Assembly: GCF_016919175.1 (NCBI RefSeq)
Contig: NZ_JAFFPU010000044.1
Location: forward strand, 151,501-215,500
DNA length: 64,000 bases
Direction: 5' to 3'
Source: Leptospira ainlahdjerensis
GTDB taxonomy: Bacteria; Spirochaetota; Leptospiria; Leptospirales; Leptospiraceae
The translations under genes were made by a program, and so were the position numbers. The notes below the pieces were generated by a model that searched no databases, was not told the DNA's origin, and worked only from the letters and a program-made list of their open reading frames with translations. Below, in pieces: positions 43,635 through 52,574 of this stretch; position 1 is the stretch's first letter, and every line of letters starts with the position of its first letter.

Positions 43635-45590
43635 ATGGGACCGATCGTCGATAATTTGGACCGCCAATTCGAATTTATAAAAAACGAGCCCGAAGAAGTC
43701 CAAATCACATTCCAGATTTTGGATCTTTTTTCAAAAGTCATTTCCGGCAAAACACGCGCAGATCAGGCCCTTACCAAGATTTTAGAAAGAATTTCTTCCA
43801 TTTCAAATTGGAGTCGGGCGGAAATTTGGATGATCGACGACGTTTCCAAGTCCTTTTGTCTGCAAGCCGTTCACAGGGCGTATCCGAAAATCGAAGAGTC
43901 GTTTGTAAAAGATTCCGAAAAAGTTTCTATCCCCGCCTCGGAAGGATTTCTTTTACGATTACTCGGAGAACAAAAAAGTATTTGGAGTCACGATCCCAAC
44001 GACGAGATCCGATACGAACACGTTAGTCGCCTCTTGGACCCGATTAGTAAAACCGTATTGGGAATCCCCATTCAATTTCAGAAAAAAACCGGAGCCCTTA
44101 TTCTTTATTCCGATCGGATAAAAACTCCCGAAGAGGAAAAATTTCTTTCTTTGACCGAACGTATCTGTCATCAATTGGGAGCTCTTTTGCCGGACAATTT
44201 GGAAGTTCCGTTTCCACAGGGGAACGAGGATAAAATCGGACAAGTACTGGAGAACATGCCTGTCATGTTTTTTTCCGTAGACGAACAATTTCGGATTCTT
44301 TCCTGGAATCACGAATGTGAGAATGTGACCGGTTATACGAAAGAAGAGGTTCTTGGGAAGAATCGTTTTTTTAAACAACAACTTTTGGGAATTCAAGAAG
44401 CAGGCAATTCAACCGAGATCTATCATCAAAGTGTGGATTCCGATTTTAAGAATTGGGAATTAGAACTCAAATCAAAATCCGGAAAAGCAAGAACGATTGC
44501 GTTGTCCAATATATCAACCGAGTTTCCGATCGCAGGCTGGAAACACTGGTTTGTCGGAGTGGACGTTACTCTTACAAAGGAAGTGGAACGAAACCTAAAA
44601 AGTTCCCTCAAAGAGTTATCCGATTTTCATACTGCGTTAAACGCGGTTTCCATCGTGGCGATCACGGACAAACTCGGAAATATCATCTATGCAAATCAGA
44701 ATTTCTGCAAAATCAGCGGCTATTCTAAAAATGAACTTTTAGGAAGAAATCACAGAATCATCAATTCAGGTTATCATCCGAAAGAATTTTTTATCGAACT
44801 TTGGAAGACGATTTCCAAAGGAAAAATCTGGAAAGGGGAGATCAAAAATAAATCCAAGGACGGTAAATTTTATTGGGTAGATACTACGATTTCACCGATT
44901 TTGGACGAAAACGGCAAACCGCATCAGTATCTTGCAATTCGAAACGATATCACGGAAAGAAAAGAAACCGAGGAAAAGGCCCGATTGGCCGAAAACAATC
45001 TCAAAACGTTACAGGATCGGATGAGTCCTCATTTTTTGTTCAACACATTGAGCATCATTCATTCTTATTTGCAGACCAATTCCGAACTCGCCGATTCCGC
45101 GATCCTAATGCTCGCGGATAATTACAGATTTCTAATAGATAACGCGCAGAGGCCGCTCATCCCTTTCGACGTCGAGTGGGAGTTTATGGAGAATTATATG
45201 AAACTTCTCAAACTTAGATTCTCCGATTTCTTGGACATCGAAGTCATAAAAAAAGGCGATTTCAGCAAATGTCAACTTCCTCCTCTCACCTTACAGCCGA
45301 TCGTCGAAAATTCTTATATACACGGAATTCGAAATCAAAAGGGAGGCGGGAAAATTTCGGTTGAAGCGACGATCGAAGGAAATCGAACTCGGATTCGGAT
45401 TCGAGACAACGGAAAGGGAATCGAGAATACTGAAAATTTCCATTCTCGAACTCTGCACAATATCTCGGAGCGTCTTAAATTTTATCTTTACGAGTCGGAA
45501 GTGAAAATTGAAAATCACGTCGACGGTGGAGCGATTGTAACCGTGGACTTTGATACCCCAAAAAACGAACAGTTGGGAAAGTTAAACTGA
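43635..45590 (+). CDS. GAF-PAS-PAS sensor histidine kinase of LytS type
   Basis: A 651-residue soluble kinase. A GAF domain (about 30-190) is followed by PAS1 (about 205-310), PAS2 with PAC (about 330-445, closing with YLAIRNDITERK), the LytS-type His_kinase block with H466 in SPHFLFNTLS, and an HATPase (about 560-645; PIVENSYIHGI, DNGKGI). There is no membrane segment, so the signal is intracellular, perhaps a redox or small-molecule cue through GAF/PAS. It is followed after 2 bp by its LytTR response regulator. Confidence 0.92.
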   Translation: MGPIVDNLDRQFEFIKNEPEEVQITFQILDLFSKVISGKTRADQALTKILERISSISNWSRAEIWMIDDVSKSFCLQAVHRAYPKIEESFVKDSEKVSIPASEGFLLRLLGEQKSIWSHDPNDEIRYEHVSRLLDPISKTVLGIPIQFQKKTGALILYSDRIKTPEEEKFLSLTERICHQLGALLPDNLEVPFPQGNEDKIGQVLENMPVMFFSVDEQFRILSWNHECENVTGYTKEEVLGKNRFFKQQLLGIQEAGNSTEIYHQSVDSDFKNWELELKSKSGKARTIALSNISTEFPIAGWKHWFVGVDVTLTKEVERNLKSSLKELSDFHTALNAVSIVAITDKLGNIIYANQNFCKISGYSKNELLGRNHRIINSGYHPKEFFIELWKTISKGKIWKGEIKNKSKDGKFYWVDTTISPILDENGKPHQYLAIRNDITERKETEEKARLAENNLKTLQDRMSPHFLFNTLSIIHSYLQTNSELADSAILMLADNYRFLIDNAQRPLIPFDVEWEFMENYMKLLKLRFSDFLDIEVIKKGDFSKCQLPPLTLQPIVENSYIHGIRNQKGGGKISVEATIEGNRTRIRIRDNGKGIENTENFHSRTLHNISERLKFYLYESEVKIENHVDGGAIVTVDFDTPKNEQLGKLN

Positions 45591-45592
45591 AA

Positions 45593-46327
45593 ATGGCAAA
45601 TCCGAATAAAGAATGGAAGGCAATCATCGTAGAAGACGAAGCGCCCACCCGAGAATTGTTAGTCAATTTTTGTCTTTCTCGACCTGAATTAAAACTTTGT
45701 AAAGTAGCAAAAGACGGAGAAGAGGCGTTGCAATTTCTCCAAGAAGAGTCCTTCGATTTGGCGTTCTTAGATATCAATCTTCCCGTGATGTCGGGATTGG
45801 AAGTTCTCGAAAAATTGGAAAATCCTCCTTACGTCATTTTTGTCACCGCCTTTCGCGATAAGGCGATCGACGCGTTTGAGTTAGGCGCTCTTGATTATCT
45901 TTTAAAACCGTTTTCGAAGGATCGATTTTTTAAGGCCGTGGATCGGGCGATCGAGTTTCTTCAAAACAAAAAAAGTCAAAATTCAGGAAACGCATTCAAC
46001 GAACACGGATTGTTCATTTTGGAAAAGGAAAATTATTTTCTGATTCCTTATGCGGACATCATCTACATCGCTTCCCGGGATAATTTCAGCGTAATCCACA
46101 CCGAAGAAAGGGAATACATCACTTATAAATCTCTGAAGAGTTTGGAAACAAAGCTTCCTTCCAATCATTTTTTGAGGATTTATAAACAATACATCATCAA
46201 TCTCCAGAAACTTTCGCATCTCCAAAGCGATACGATGGGAAACTACGTCGTCTATCTTAAGGACGATGACGAGACCCAGCTTCCGGTCGGCCGAAAATAC
46301 ATCGCTAAAATCAAAGAATTGCTCTGA
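45593..46327 (+). CDS. LytTR-family response regulator
   Basis: A 244-residue regulator with an N-terminal receiver (D60 in FLDINLP; K near 110 in LLKPFSK) and a C-terminal LytTR DNA-binding domain (about 145-244; YIASRDNFSVIHTEERE, NHFLRIYKQYIINL). It is co-transcribed with the kinase upstream and is the likely output. A hairpin plus GATTTTTG ends the pair at 46334. Confidence 0.93.
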   Translation: MANPNKEWKAIIVEDEAPTRELLVNFCLSRPELKLCKVAKDGEEALQFLQEESFDLAFLDINLPVMSGLEVLEKLENPPYVIFVTAFRDKAIDAFELGALDYLLKPFSKDRFFKAVDRAIEFLQNKKSQNSGNAFNEHGLFILEKENYFLIPYADIIYIASRDNFSVIHTEEREYITYKSLKSLETKLPSNHFLRIYKQYIINLQKLSHLQSDTMGNYVVYLKDDDETQLPVGRKYIAKIKELL

Positions 46328-46333
46328 TTTTCC

Positions 46334-46383
46334 GGAAACGCCGTAAAATTCTTCCAAACGGCCGTTCGGAGCGGTTTCCCGAT
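46334..46383 (+). terminator. Terminator of the LytS/LytTR pair
   Basis: GGAAAC (46334-46339) pairs with GTTTCC (46374-46379), enclosing a CCAAACGGCCGTTCGG inner hairpin, and the downstream bases are CGATTTTTG. Confidence 0.65.
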
Positions 46384-46466
46384 TTTTGAATCCCTTTCTA
46401 ATTTTAGAATTTAACCCTCCCAATCCGCAGAATACCTCCGTAATTCGCCGCATATCCCCTTGGTCA

Positions 46467-46495
46467 TTGACTGGATCGTAGAAGTCCTGTATAAA
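46467..46495 (+). promoter_or_regulatory. Promoter of the Crp/Fnr-type gene
   Basis: TTGACT (46467-46472), a 17-bp spacer and TATAAA (46490-46495) form a near-consensus promoter. Transcription should start near 46502, which leaves the ATG at 46510 almost leaderless and favours the ATG at 46531. Confidence 0.7.
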
Positions 46496-46530
46496 CATTC
46501 TCAGCAAGAATGGAAAGGATTAGGAAGAAT

Positions 46531-47217
46531 ATGAGCGCACTGACAGTATCCAAACGTGTTTCCGAAGAAAACGAAGTTCCCGCCAAAAAAAAACGTCTCG
46601 AATTGGTTCCGAAGTATGAATTAACCGATTCACAAAATACGAAACATTTTGAGAAGAACGCTCTTCTTTTTTCGGAGGGGGATTCCTCCAACGGATTCTA
46701 CATCGTTCGTAAAGGATACGTCCGCTCCTTCAGGCATTCTAAGACAAACGATAAACAACAAACTTTTAAAATTCACTACCCTGGAAGTTGGGTAGGTTTT
46801 AGAGACGCGGTGATGGGGGGAAAATATCTTCACAATGCGGTCGCGTTAGAAGACACGGAGGTGCAATTCGTATCTCAATTTGAAATTCAGGAATTATTAC
46901 ATACGAATCGCGAGTTCAGCGATATGGCATTCGACAAAATGACGAAGGAATGTGTGGAAGCTGAAAACAAAATCTATTCTATGGGAATTCGTCACACACA
47001 CGCCAAGTTATCCGAATTTCTTTTGGAAAGAATGAAAGAAGTAGGGATAGAGATCGAACTTCCTTTTACAAGAGACGTATTCGCGTCCATCATCGGGGCG
47101 ACCACGGAAACCTTGGTAAGGGCCCTTTCCGATTTCAAATGTAGAGGTTGGATCGAGATCGAAAAAAGAAAAATTCTAATCAAAAACGAAATCGCTTTGG
47201 CAAGTCTTCTCGATTAA
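46531..47217 (+). CDS. Crp/Fnr-family transcriptional regulator
   Basis: A 228-residue regulator from the ATG at 46531 (site TAGGAAGA). An ATG at 46510 is close to the predicted transcript start. It has an N-terminal cNMP-binding-like barrel (about 25-130) with GDSSNGFYIVRKGYVR, and a C-terminal winged HTH (about 165-225; TRDVFASIIGATTETLVRAL). The barrel lacks a clear Arg-Ser phosphate-binding cassette, so cAMP binding is uncertain; no Fnr-type cysteine cluster is seen. It is followed after 29 bp by the hydrolase-like gene, possibly one transcript. Confidence 0.88.
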   Translation: MSALTVSKRVSEENEVPAKKKRLELVPKYELTDSQNTKHFEKNALLFSEGDSSNGFYIVRKGYVRSFRHSKTNDKQQTFKIHYPGSWVGFRDAVMGGKYLHNAVALEDTEVQFVSQFEIQELLHTNREFSDMAFDKMTKECVEAENKIYSMGIRHTHAKLSEFLLERMKEVGIEIELPFTRDVFASIIGATTETLVRALSDFKCRGWIEIEKRKILIKNEIALASLLD

Positions 47218-47246
47218 GAATATAAAGTCGATTTCTAAAAAAGTAA

Positions 47247-47900
47247 ATGGGTAAAAGACACTTTAGCAAAACTGTAAGTTTTCCCGTAAATCAAGTGGAA
47301 CTCAAAGGAGACATCGTCGTTCCGGAAGGCGCAGATTTGCTTGTGATCAACGTATTGGAAGAGGAACATTCCCGGTTTGCGGATCGATTGAAAAAACTTT
47401 CCACGGCGTTAAATGGAAAAAAAATCGCGACGTTTTTTCTTTACGGACTTTTGACCGAAAAAGAAAGTCAAATTTCCATCAACCGATTGGATGAAGAACT
47501 CCTATCGGATCGTCTTATCTCCGTTACTCATTGGTTAAAAAATCAAGACCTCACAAAAAATATGAAATTAGGATATGTCGGTTTGTCCGCGTATGCTGAA
47601 CGATTTTTCAGAGCGAGTCTGAAGCTAAAAAGTCAGATCGAAAGTTTTGTATTTATCGGAGAAATTCCGCCTCTCAATATCGCCTTTTGTGAGGTTCCGA
47701 TTTTGAATATCATAGGGGCCTTGAATTCGAAAGGAGGCGATTCCAATCAAAGTGCGTTTCTGAGGATCGATTCACCTCAAAAAAAAATCAGCCAGATCGC
47801 CGGTTCTGCCAGTCATTTCGAAGATCCTCAAAAATGGAATTTAGTGACCAAGGAAACCATCGAATGGTTTTCCGCACCCGAATCCAGAAGGAGCGGTTGA
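47247..47900 (+). CDS. Alpha/beta-hydrolase-like protein, possibly altered active site
   Basis: A 217-residue protein that resembles the dienelactone-hydrolase-like alpha/beta hydrolases. Landmarks are a first strand VELKGDIVVPEGADLLVINV, then ATFFLYGLLTEKE, RLISVTHWLKNQ, the nucleophile region LGYVGLSAYAERFF, and FVFIGEIPPL. Where homologues have G-x-S-x-G, here GLSAY keeps the serine but replaces the final glycine by tyrosine. Catalytic His/Asp are not obvious, so it may be non-catalytic. It starts 29 bp after the Crp/Fnr gene. Confidence 0.55.
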   Translation: MGKRHFSKTVSFPVNQVELKGDIVVPEGADLLVINVLEEEHSRFADRLKKLSTALNGKKIATFFLYGLLTEKESQISINRLDEELLSDRLISVTHWLKNQDLTKNMKLGYVGLSAYAERFFRASLKLKSQIESFVFIGEIPPLNIAFCEVPILNIIGALNSKGGDSNQSAFLRIDSPQKKISQIAGSASHFEDPQKWNLVTKETIEWFSAPESRRSG

Positions 47901-48003
47901 AAATTCAAAACAGGTCTCCAAACTTTTTCCGAAAGAAGGAAAAAGATTCGATTCTCTTTTGTTTGCCAAGGCCGTATTCAAAAGCGGAAAGGAAGGAAGA
48001 AAA
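47901..48003. other. Short non-coding stretch before R2 copy C
   Basis: No gene was recognised. It runs from the hydrolase-like stop to the start of the R2 repeat. Confidence 0.3.
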
Positions 48004-48090
48004 TTTGTAGAACTTCCTACAAGACCTTTTCTCGTTCCGTTCCCTTCTTTCGAGAGATGGAACCGTCGATTGAAAACGGGGAGTTCCCAC
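48004..48090 (-). repeat. Dispersed repeat R2, copy C (minus strand)
   Basis: Read on the minus strand it starts GTGGGAACTCCCC (48090-48078), continues CGTTTTCAATCGACGG, and ends GGTCTTGTAGGAAGTTC-TACAAA (48023-48004). This is the same layout as copy A at 56798-56886, about 87 bp long. The ends CCGTTTTC and GAAAAGG still form a stem although the sequence differs from copies A and B. Confidence 0.7.
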
Positions 48091-48385
48091 ACTTTTTACG
48101 TTTTCGGACCAATTCTCCAGATTTTCGAAGTCAGATTCGAGGAATTCATACGGTCCTACGAAAAAAGATACGGATCGGAATCGGATTTCTTGGGAAATTA
48201 TAATTTGACATAAAACTAAAAATCACAATCTTGGAAGTCCATTGCCCGAAGGTGACTGCTCAGTTCCAAATGGAAGTTCCCGATTCGGATTTTGCAAACG
48301 TGGAAACTTTGCTTCCGAACGCAAAATCGTCTAACAAAGGTTAGGAGTTCATTGGATTCAATTTCACTTGGAATCGGAGAAAAAA
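48091..48385. other. Intergenic stretch, nothing further recognised
   Basis: Between R2 copy C and the SnoaL-like gene. A short CCAAATGG palindrome near 48267 is the only repeat noticed. Confidence 0.3.
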
Positions 48386-48772
48386 ATGCCCACTTTAGAA
48401 ACTTTAGAACGTTTTATCGCCCTTGTAGAAGAAAACAAACACGACCTAGCGATCGAAGAATTTTATACCGAAGGCGCTTCCATGCAGGAAAATCAATCCT
48501 CCCCTCGCGTGGGCAAAAGATTGCTCGTTGCGAACGAAAAAAAAGTTCTGTCAAGAGCCAAGACATTGACTTCAAAGTGTGTTCGCCCGGTTTTTATAAA
48601 CGGAGACAGGGTCGTCATTCGATGGATTTTTCATTTCGAATGGAAGGACGGAACTTCCATGCACATGGAAGAACTTGCCTATCAACGCTGGGAGGGGGAA
48701 CAAATTGCAGAGGAAACTTTCTTCTACGATCCGGTGCAACGTATTCCCATTCCTGCGAAGGGTTCCGATTGA
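48386..48772 (+). CDS. SnoaL-like (NTF2-fold) domain protein
   Basis: A 128-residue NTF2-fold protein from the ATG at 48386, which follows GGAGAAAAAA. The helix TLETLERFIALVEENKHDLAIEEFYTE and the strands VRPVFINGDRVVIRWIFHFEW and MHMEELAYQRWEGEQIAEETFFYDP (broken here) fit SnoaL-like polyketide-cyclase folds. Many such proteins are small-molecule isomerases or have unknown roles. The histidine and aspartate that define SnoaL catalysis cannot be assigned with certainty. Confidence 0.7.
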   Translation: MPTLETLERFIALVEENKHDLAIEEFYTEGASMQENQSSPRVGKRLLVANEKKVLSRAKTLTSKCVRPVFINGDRVVIRWIFHFEWKDGTSMHMEELAYQRWEGEQIAEETFFYDPVQRIPIPAKGSD

Positions 48773-48873
48773 AAGAATCGATCCGGATCTGAAATTATAG
48801 TTTGCCATTTTCAAAATGATGGCGGATGTTTGCAGTTCGATTCCGGTTTTTTATCGGGATCTGCGGAGAATTT

Positions 48874-49572
48874 ATGAAAAAAATAACAATCCTGTCGATT
48901 CTTCTTTGTATAAACGTTTTTCTTTCGAAATGTAAGGGTTCTTCTTTGGAACCTACAAAGGGCGCGATCACTTTTGTTAAAGGAACCGTATCCGTTCAGC
49001 GCGGAGATCAAACGATCAAAGCGTTTGTTTCTCAGGAGATTCGAAATGGAGACGTTCTGATAACGGGATCTAAATCCGTAGCGACCGTCGTGTTCGGAGA
49101 AAATTCTTCCGTGATCGAGATTCAATCGGATTCTCAGTTTCGTCTCAAAGAAGAATCGAACGAAAGAATCTTTTTTCAAGATCGAGGAAGTTCTTGGGTC
49201 TTTGCCAATAAATTGTTGAAAGGAGACAAACTCAGTCTTCACACACCTACGAGTACAGCCGGAGTCAGAGGAACTAAATTTTTTACGGCGGTTCGAGAAG
49301 ACATGACCTTTACCTGTCACTGCGAAGGACAGATCGAATTGGAGAACGTCGCCAATCATTCTAAAAAGATAAACGATTCCGATTATCTTGCAGTCACACG
49401 CGGAACAAAAACGGTCTATATCACCGCAAAAGACCTTCAAGAAGTGAAAATCGCTTATTCTCACGATCATAGCGAGATCGAAGGTTCGCCGATTGGTGCT
49501 CAGAGTAGGATGACTCCGACGCAGGTGCAAGCGATGTTCACACTTGTGAAAAAGAAATTGGATGCGCCGTAA
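48874..49572 (+). CDS. FecR-like domain lipoprotein
   Basis: A 232-residue lipoprotein from the ATG at 48874 (site GCGGAG; the longer frame from 48826 hides the signal peptide). The lipobox is VFLSKC. A FecR-type beta domain occupies about 30-170 ([16 protein letters not shown]..., [23 protein letters not shown]). In classical FecR the domain senses iron-citrate and signals through an anti-sigma factor. Here no sigma or anti-sigma gene is nearby, and the domain is on a lipoprotein, a known arrangement in Leptospira. Periplasmic or surface. Confidence 0.85.
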   Translation: MKKITILSILLCINVFLSKCKGSSLEPTKGAITFVKGTVSVQRGDQTIKAFVSQEIRNGDVLITGSKSVATVVFGENSSVIEIQSDSQFRLKEESNERIFFQDRGSSWVFANKLLKGDKLSLHTPTSTAGVRGTKFFTAVREDMTFTCHCEGQIELENVANHSKKINDSDYLAVTRGTKTVYITAKDLQEVKIAYSHDHSEIEGSPIGAQSRMTPTQVQAMFTLVKKKLDAP

Positions 49573-49590
49573 TCCTTTTTCAAACTCTAA

Positions 49591-49619
49591 AAAACGCCGG
49601 TGAAATTTTATCGGCGTTT
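49591..49619 (+). terminator. Terminator of the FecR-like gene
   Basis: AAACGCCG (49592-49599) pairs with CGGCGTTT (49612-49619) across 12 nt, starting 20 bp after the stop. Confidence 0.6.
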
Positions 49620-49819
49620 CGTCCCGCATTATTTGCATCTTATAAAATCCGGAAAAATATTCTTATGGGAAGAATCGTATTGTAGAGCTTTTACAAAAGT
49701 GATCTTAGCGAAATTTTCCGAATTCTTCTTCCGGAAAAAGAGTAGGGAAAGCGATCCAAAACGTTTACAAAAATACGCGAAAACGATCGATCAATGAGGG
49801 AAACGAGCGAATCATCAGA

Positions 49820-50533
49820 ATGAAACTAAAAATCCCGTTCACAATTCTTTGGATCGTCGGGCTTTTGTTTGGCGCATACAAAGCTCTGGATTCAGGAAGA
49901 ATCTGGTTTGTATATCCTTCCGAACAAAAATATCCGATTCGAGGAATCGACGTTTCCCATCATCAAGGAAAGATCGATTGGAATCTTGTTCCGAAATCGG
50001 AAGTTTCCTTTGTTTATCTCAAGGCCACGGAAGGAGCCGAATTTCAGGATCCTTTTTTTCGGACAAATTGGAAAGAGGCGAGAGGCGCTGGATTTCCCGT
50101 AGGAGCTTATCATTTTTTTACTCTCTGCAAAACCGGAATCGAACAAGCTGAGAATTTTATGAAACGGGTTCCAAAAGAACCGAATTCACTCCCACCCGTG
50201 ATCGATCTTGAGTTTACCGGAAATTGTAAGGAAAGGTCGAAACTGCAGAACGTTCAAAATGAAATCCGAGACTTTTTGGACCGAGTCGATTTTTACTACG
50301 GCAAAAAAACGATTTTATATTTAACTTTCGAATTTATAGATCAGTATCTGGGTGAAGAATTCTTCGGACATCCGATTTGGATTCGAGATATTTACAAACA
50401 TCCGAATACGTTCTCGGATATCCGTTGGTCTTTATGGCAATATAAGAATCGGGGAAGAATTTCCGGCGTCGAGGGTTACGTCGATTTGAATGTGTGGAAC
50501 GGCAGTTTAGAAGAATTATTTTCGAAAAATTGA
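49820..50533 (+). CDS. GH25-family muramidase (lysozyme)
   Basis: A 237-residue protein. An N-terminal hydrophobic segment (about 5-22) anchors or exports it. The GH25 barrel shows D44 in GIDVSHHQG and the catalytic D129-x-E131 in VIDLEFTG, so peptidoglycan 1,4-beta-N-acetylmuramic acid cleavage is predicted. A C-terminal cell-wall binding domain is absent. Activity at the periplasmic or outer-leaflet face would suit wall turnover. The ribosome site is weak. The 3' hairpin at 50532 starts at the stop. Confidence 0.88.
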   Translation: MKLKIPFTILWIVGLLFGAYKALDSGRIWFVYPSEQKYPIRGIDVSHHQGKIDWNLVPKSEVSFVYLKATEGAEFQDPFFRTNWKEARGAGFPVGAYHFFTLCKTGIEQAENFMKRVPKEPNSLPPVIDLEFTGNCKERSKLQNVQNEIRDFLDRVDFYYGKKTILYLTFEFIDQYLGEEFFGHPIWIRDIYKHPNTFSDIRWSLWQYKNRGRISGVEGYVDLNVWNGSLEELFSKN

Positions 50534-50560
50534 ATGTTCGACGTATATTATAGAACATTC
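50532..50560. terminator. Hairpin at the end of the GH25 gene
   Basis: GAATGTTC (50532-50539) pairs with GAACATTC (50553-50560) across 13 nt, starting at the GH25 stop codon. It has no T-run. Confidence 0.45.
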
Positions 50561-50674
50561 TGCGTTTCAGGAAGAGTGACTTCTTAAAAGACATTTTATA
50601 AGTTAGCAAATATTTACAAAATGGAATCTACAAAAAATAAATAAAAAAAAAGGGCGTTCTTTGTTGTGTAAGTA

Positions 50675-51166
50675 ATGAAATTTAGAATTTTCTTGGTCTT
50701 ATTTTTAGTTTTATATTTTACGTCTTCGTTTTCCATTTATAGCGGAATTCAAAAAATTTTAAAGGCGGATTGCGCTCACGACTATGCGAATAAACTTTCT
50801 GCGGAAACAAAATCGAACATCAATCTTCTTTGTAATTCTCTCTATCTGGATACGAAACTTCGATTGGAAGTCGTCATTGTCGCGTTACTCGATAATCTTA
50901 CGGAGGAAGAATACGCGGTAAAATATTTTCAAAAATACGCCCAAAGTGATCCTTCGTTTTCCGAATATGGGATCGTAGTTTTGATTTCCTTCAGCGATCG
51001 TAAGATTCGGATCGAATTGGGAAAAATCGCCGCCGAAAGAATGTCGAACTCGGAAGCAAAAGAAATCATCGAAAAGGATTTCATTCCATACTTTCGTCAA
51101 GGTCAATTGAATCCGGGAGTTTCCAACGGAGTCAAGGCCATTGTGGATTGGTTTTCTATACACTAA
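50675..51166 (+). CDS. TPM-domain (TLP18.3/Psb32/MOLO-1) protein
   Basis: A 163-residue protein with an N-terminal hydrophobic signal or anchor (residues 5-25) and a TPM domain (about 45-150). The domain has LRLEVVIVALLDNLTEEEYAV, GIVVLISFSDRKIRIELG, and a final helix. TPM proteins are envelope-associated. A phosphatase activity has been reported for plant relatives, but there is no basis to claim it here. The start has a weak ribosome site. It is convergent with the PhnB-like gene, leaving only 4 bp between. Confidence 0.8.
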   Translation: MKFRIFLVLFLVLYFTSSFSIYSGIQKILKADCAHDYANKLSAETKSNINLLCNSLYLDTKLRLEVVIVALLDNLTEEEYAVKYFQKYAQSDPSFSEYGIVVLISFSDRKIRIELGKIAAERMSNSEAKEIIEKDFIPYFRQGQLNPGVSNGVKAIVDWFSIH

Positions 51167-51170
51167 AAAA

Positions 51171-51623
51171 CTAATTTCCGTCAAAGGCCCTTTGGAGTGT
51201 TTCGATATCGAGTTTGTTCATTTGCAACATCGCCTGCATCGTTCGATTCGCTTTTTCCCGATTCTCGTTTTGTAGAAAATGGCCCAGTATGGAAGGGACG
51301 ATCTGCCAGGAAAGACCGAACTTATCCTTGAGCCAACCGCATCTTTGCGATTCTCCGCCTGTGGAAAGTTTTTCCCAAAACTCGTCGATCTCTTCCTGTG
51401 TTTCACAGTTGATAAAAAAAGAAACCGCCGGAGAGAACGTAAAGTGTGGTCCTCCGTCCAAAGCCAAGAAGTCCTGACCGTCGAGATGAAAGGCCGCACT
51501 CACCACCTTGTTTCCGTTTTTAGAGCTGTGTTCGACTTTCGCATTCTTAAAAATAGAAGTATAAAAGTCGATCGCTTCCCCCAAATTATCGTTAAACCAA
51601 AGAAAAGGAGTTATTTTTTTCAT
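51171..51623 (-). CDS. PhnB/VOC-family protein (3-demethylubiquinone methyltransferase-like fold)
   Basis: A 150-residue protein of the PhnB-like VOC fold, with WFNDNLGEAIDFYTSIF and GGESQRCGWLKDKFGLSWQIVP as landmarks. Despite the family name, most such proteins have no methyltransferase activity. It is the last gene of the ArsR-led operon, and its start overlaps the upstream stop by 4 bp. Confidence 0.82.
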   Translation of the reverse strand: MKKITPFLWFNDNLGEAIDFYTSIFKNAKVEHSSKNGNKVVSAAFHLDGQDFLALDGGPHFTFSPAVSFFINCETQEEIDEFWEKLSTGGESQRCGWLKDKFGLSWQIVPSILGHFLQNENREKANRTMQAMLQMNKLDIETLQRAFDGN

Positions 51624-52051
51624 AGAACCTTCACCTGTTTTTCTCTGAGTCTACCGCCCAGCCAAGCGGAGGGAGGCCCCGTAAGAACGAGAGAAATCGG
51701 ATACCACATCGGACCGAGATTGTATTTCATCGCTCCGATCACTCCTATGGCGCTGAGAATCAAACCGATTCCACCCAAGATGAGCGCATGACGCATCGGG
51801 TGGTTAGGGGCGAGAAATGCGGTGATATAACATCCTAAAACTCCGTAGACGAGTCGGTAAGACAAGGCCAGTACGTTAAGGCCGTTGTCGAACATAGGTT
51901 CTCCCCAAGGAGGATAAATATTCAAAACGTGTAATATTTGATCGGTTCCGAGAGAAGTGACAAAAATGGTGACGAGTCCCGATAAAACTGCTCCTGCGCT
52001 TTTTAGAATATTAAAAAAATATAAATTTTTATTCTTTAACGAATCGCTCAT
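51620..52051 (-). CDS. Small membrane protein of ArsR-AHSA1 operon
   Basis: A 143-residue protein with four membrane segments (about residues 15-35, 60-82, 88-110 and 117-137) and no recognised catalytic motif. It has a strong ribosome site (AAGGAGAATTCGA) and lies between the AHSA1 gene and the PhnB-like gene. Proteins of this kind often sit in ArsR-SRPBCC operons of unknown purpose. Confidence 0.65.
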   Translation of the reverse strand: MSDSLKNKNLYFFNILKSAGAVLSGLVTIFVTSLGTDQILHVLNIYPPWGEPMFDNGLNVLALSYRLVYGVLGCYITAFLAPNHPMRHALILGGIGLILSAIGVIGAMKYNLGPMWYPISLVLTGPPSAWLGGRLREKQVKVL

Positions 52052-52551
52052 TCGAATTCTCCTTGGGTTTCTGCCTTAGATAAAACCTCGTCGAGTCTTG
52101 CGTAACTCATCGCAACTCCCCCTTCCATCGGCGAATGGATAACCGAATCTCTCGCTTCCAAAGATTCGTATTTCAGAGTCGCGGTCATAAACGTCTTTCC
52201 ATCTCTTTCGATCAGAACGGTAGTGATCAGAGATTGACCCGAATACCAAGACTCGTCGAAAACTTCCGTGTGAACGATTCGTTCCGGTTTTTGAATTTCT
52301 TGATACACTCCTCCCACGCCCATAACTCTACCGTCTTCGTGTTTCCAGAGATAACGATACTTACCGCCGACTTTTAGGTCGATTTCACAGACGTCCATAG
52401 ACCAACCCGGCGGACCCAAAAGCCAAAGTTTCACAAATTCAGGTTTTGTGAATGTTTCAAAAACCATCTTACGGGGGGCGTTGAACTCGCGGGTCATCAC
52501 GATTTCAAGATCTCCTTTGGGAACAAGTCTCAGATTGCCGGCTATGTTCAT
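52048..52551 (-). CDS. AHSA1/SRPBCC-family protein
   Basis: A 167-residue SRPBCC-fold protein from the ATG at 52551, which has a strong AGGAGTATAAT site. Landmarks are VMTREFNAPRKMVFETFTKPEFVKLWLLGPPG and GGVYQEIQKPERIVHTEVF (each broken here), typical of the Activator of Hsp90-like SRPBCC members that bind hydrophobic ligands. It is paired with the ArsR regulator, a very common operon. The start at 52578 overlaps the ArsR stop, but has no ribosome site. Confidence 0.85.
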   Translation of the reverse strand: MNIAGNLRLVPKGDLEIVMTREFNAPRKMVFETFTKPEFVKLWLLGPPGWSMDVCEIDLKVGGKYRYLWKHEDGRVMGVGGVYQEIQKPERIVHTEVFDESWYSGQSLITTVLIERDGKTFMTATLKYESLEARDSVIHSPMEGGVAMSYARLDEVLSKAETQGEFE

Positions 52552-52574
52552 ATTATACTCCTGAATGATTGTAT

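Noticed and set aside
48292..48792. A 166-codon frame overlapping the SnoaL-like gene in another phase
   Set aside because: The SnoaL-like frame has the domain and a ribosome site. This one has neither.
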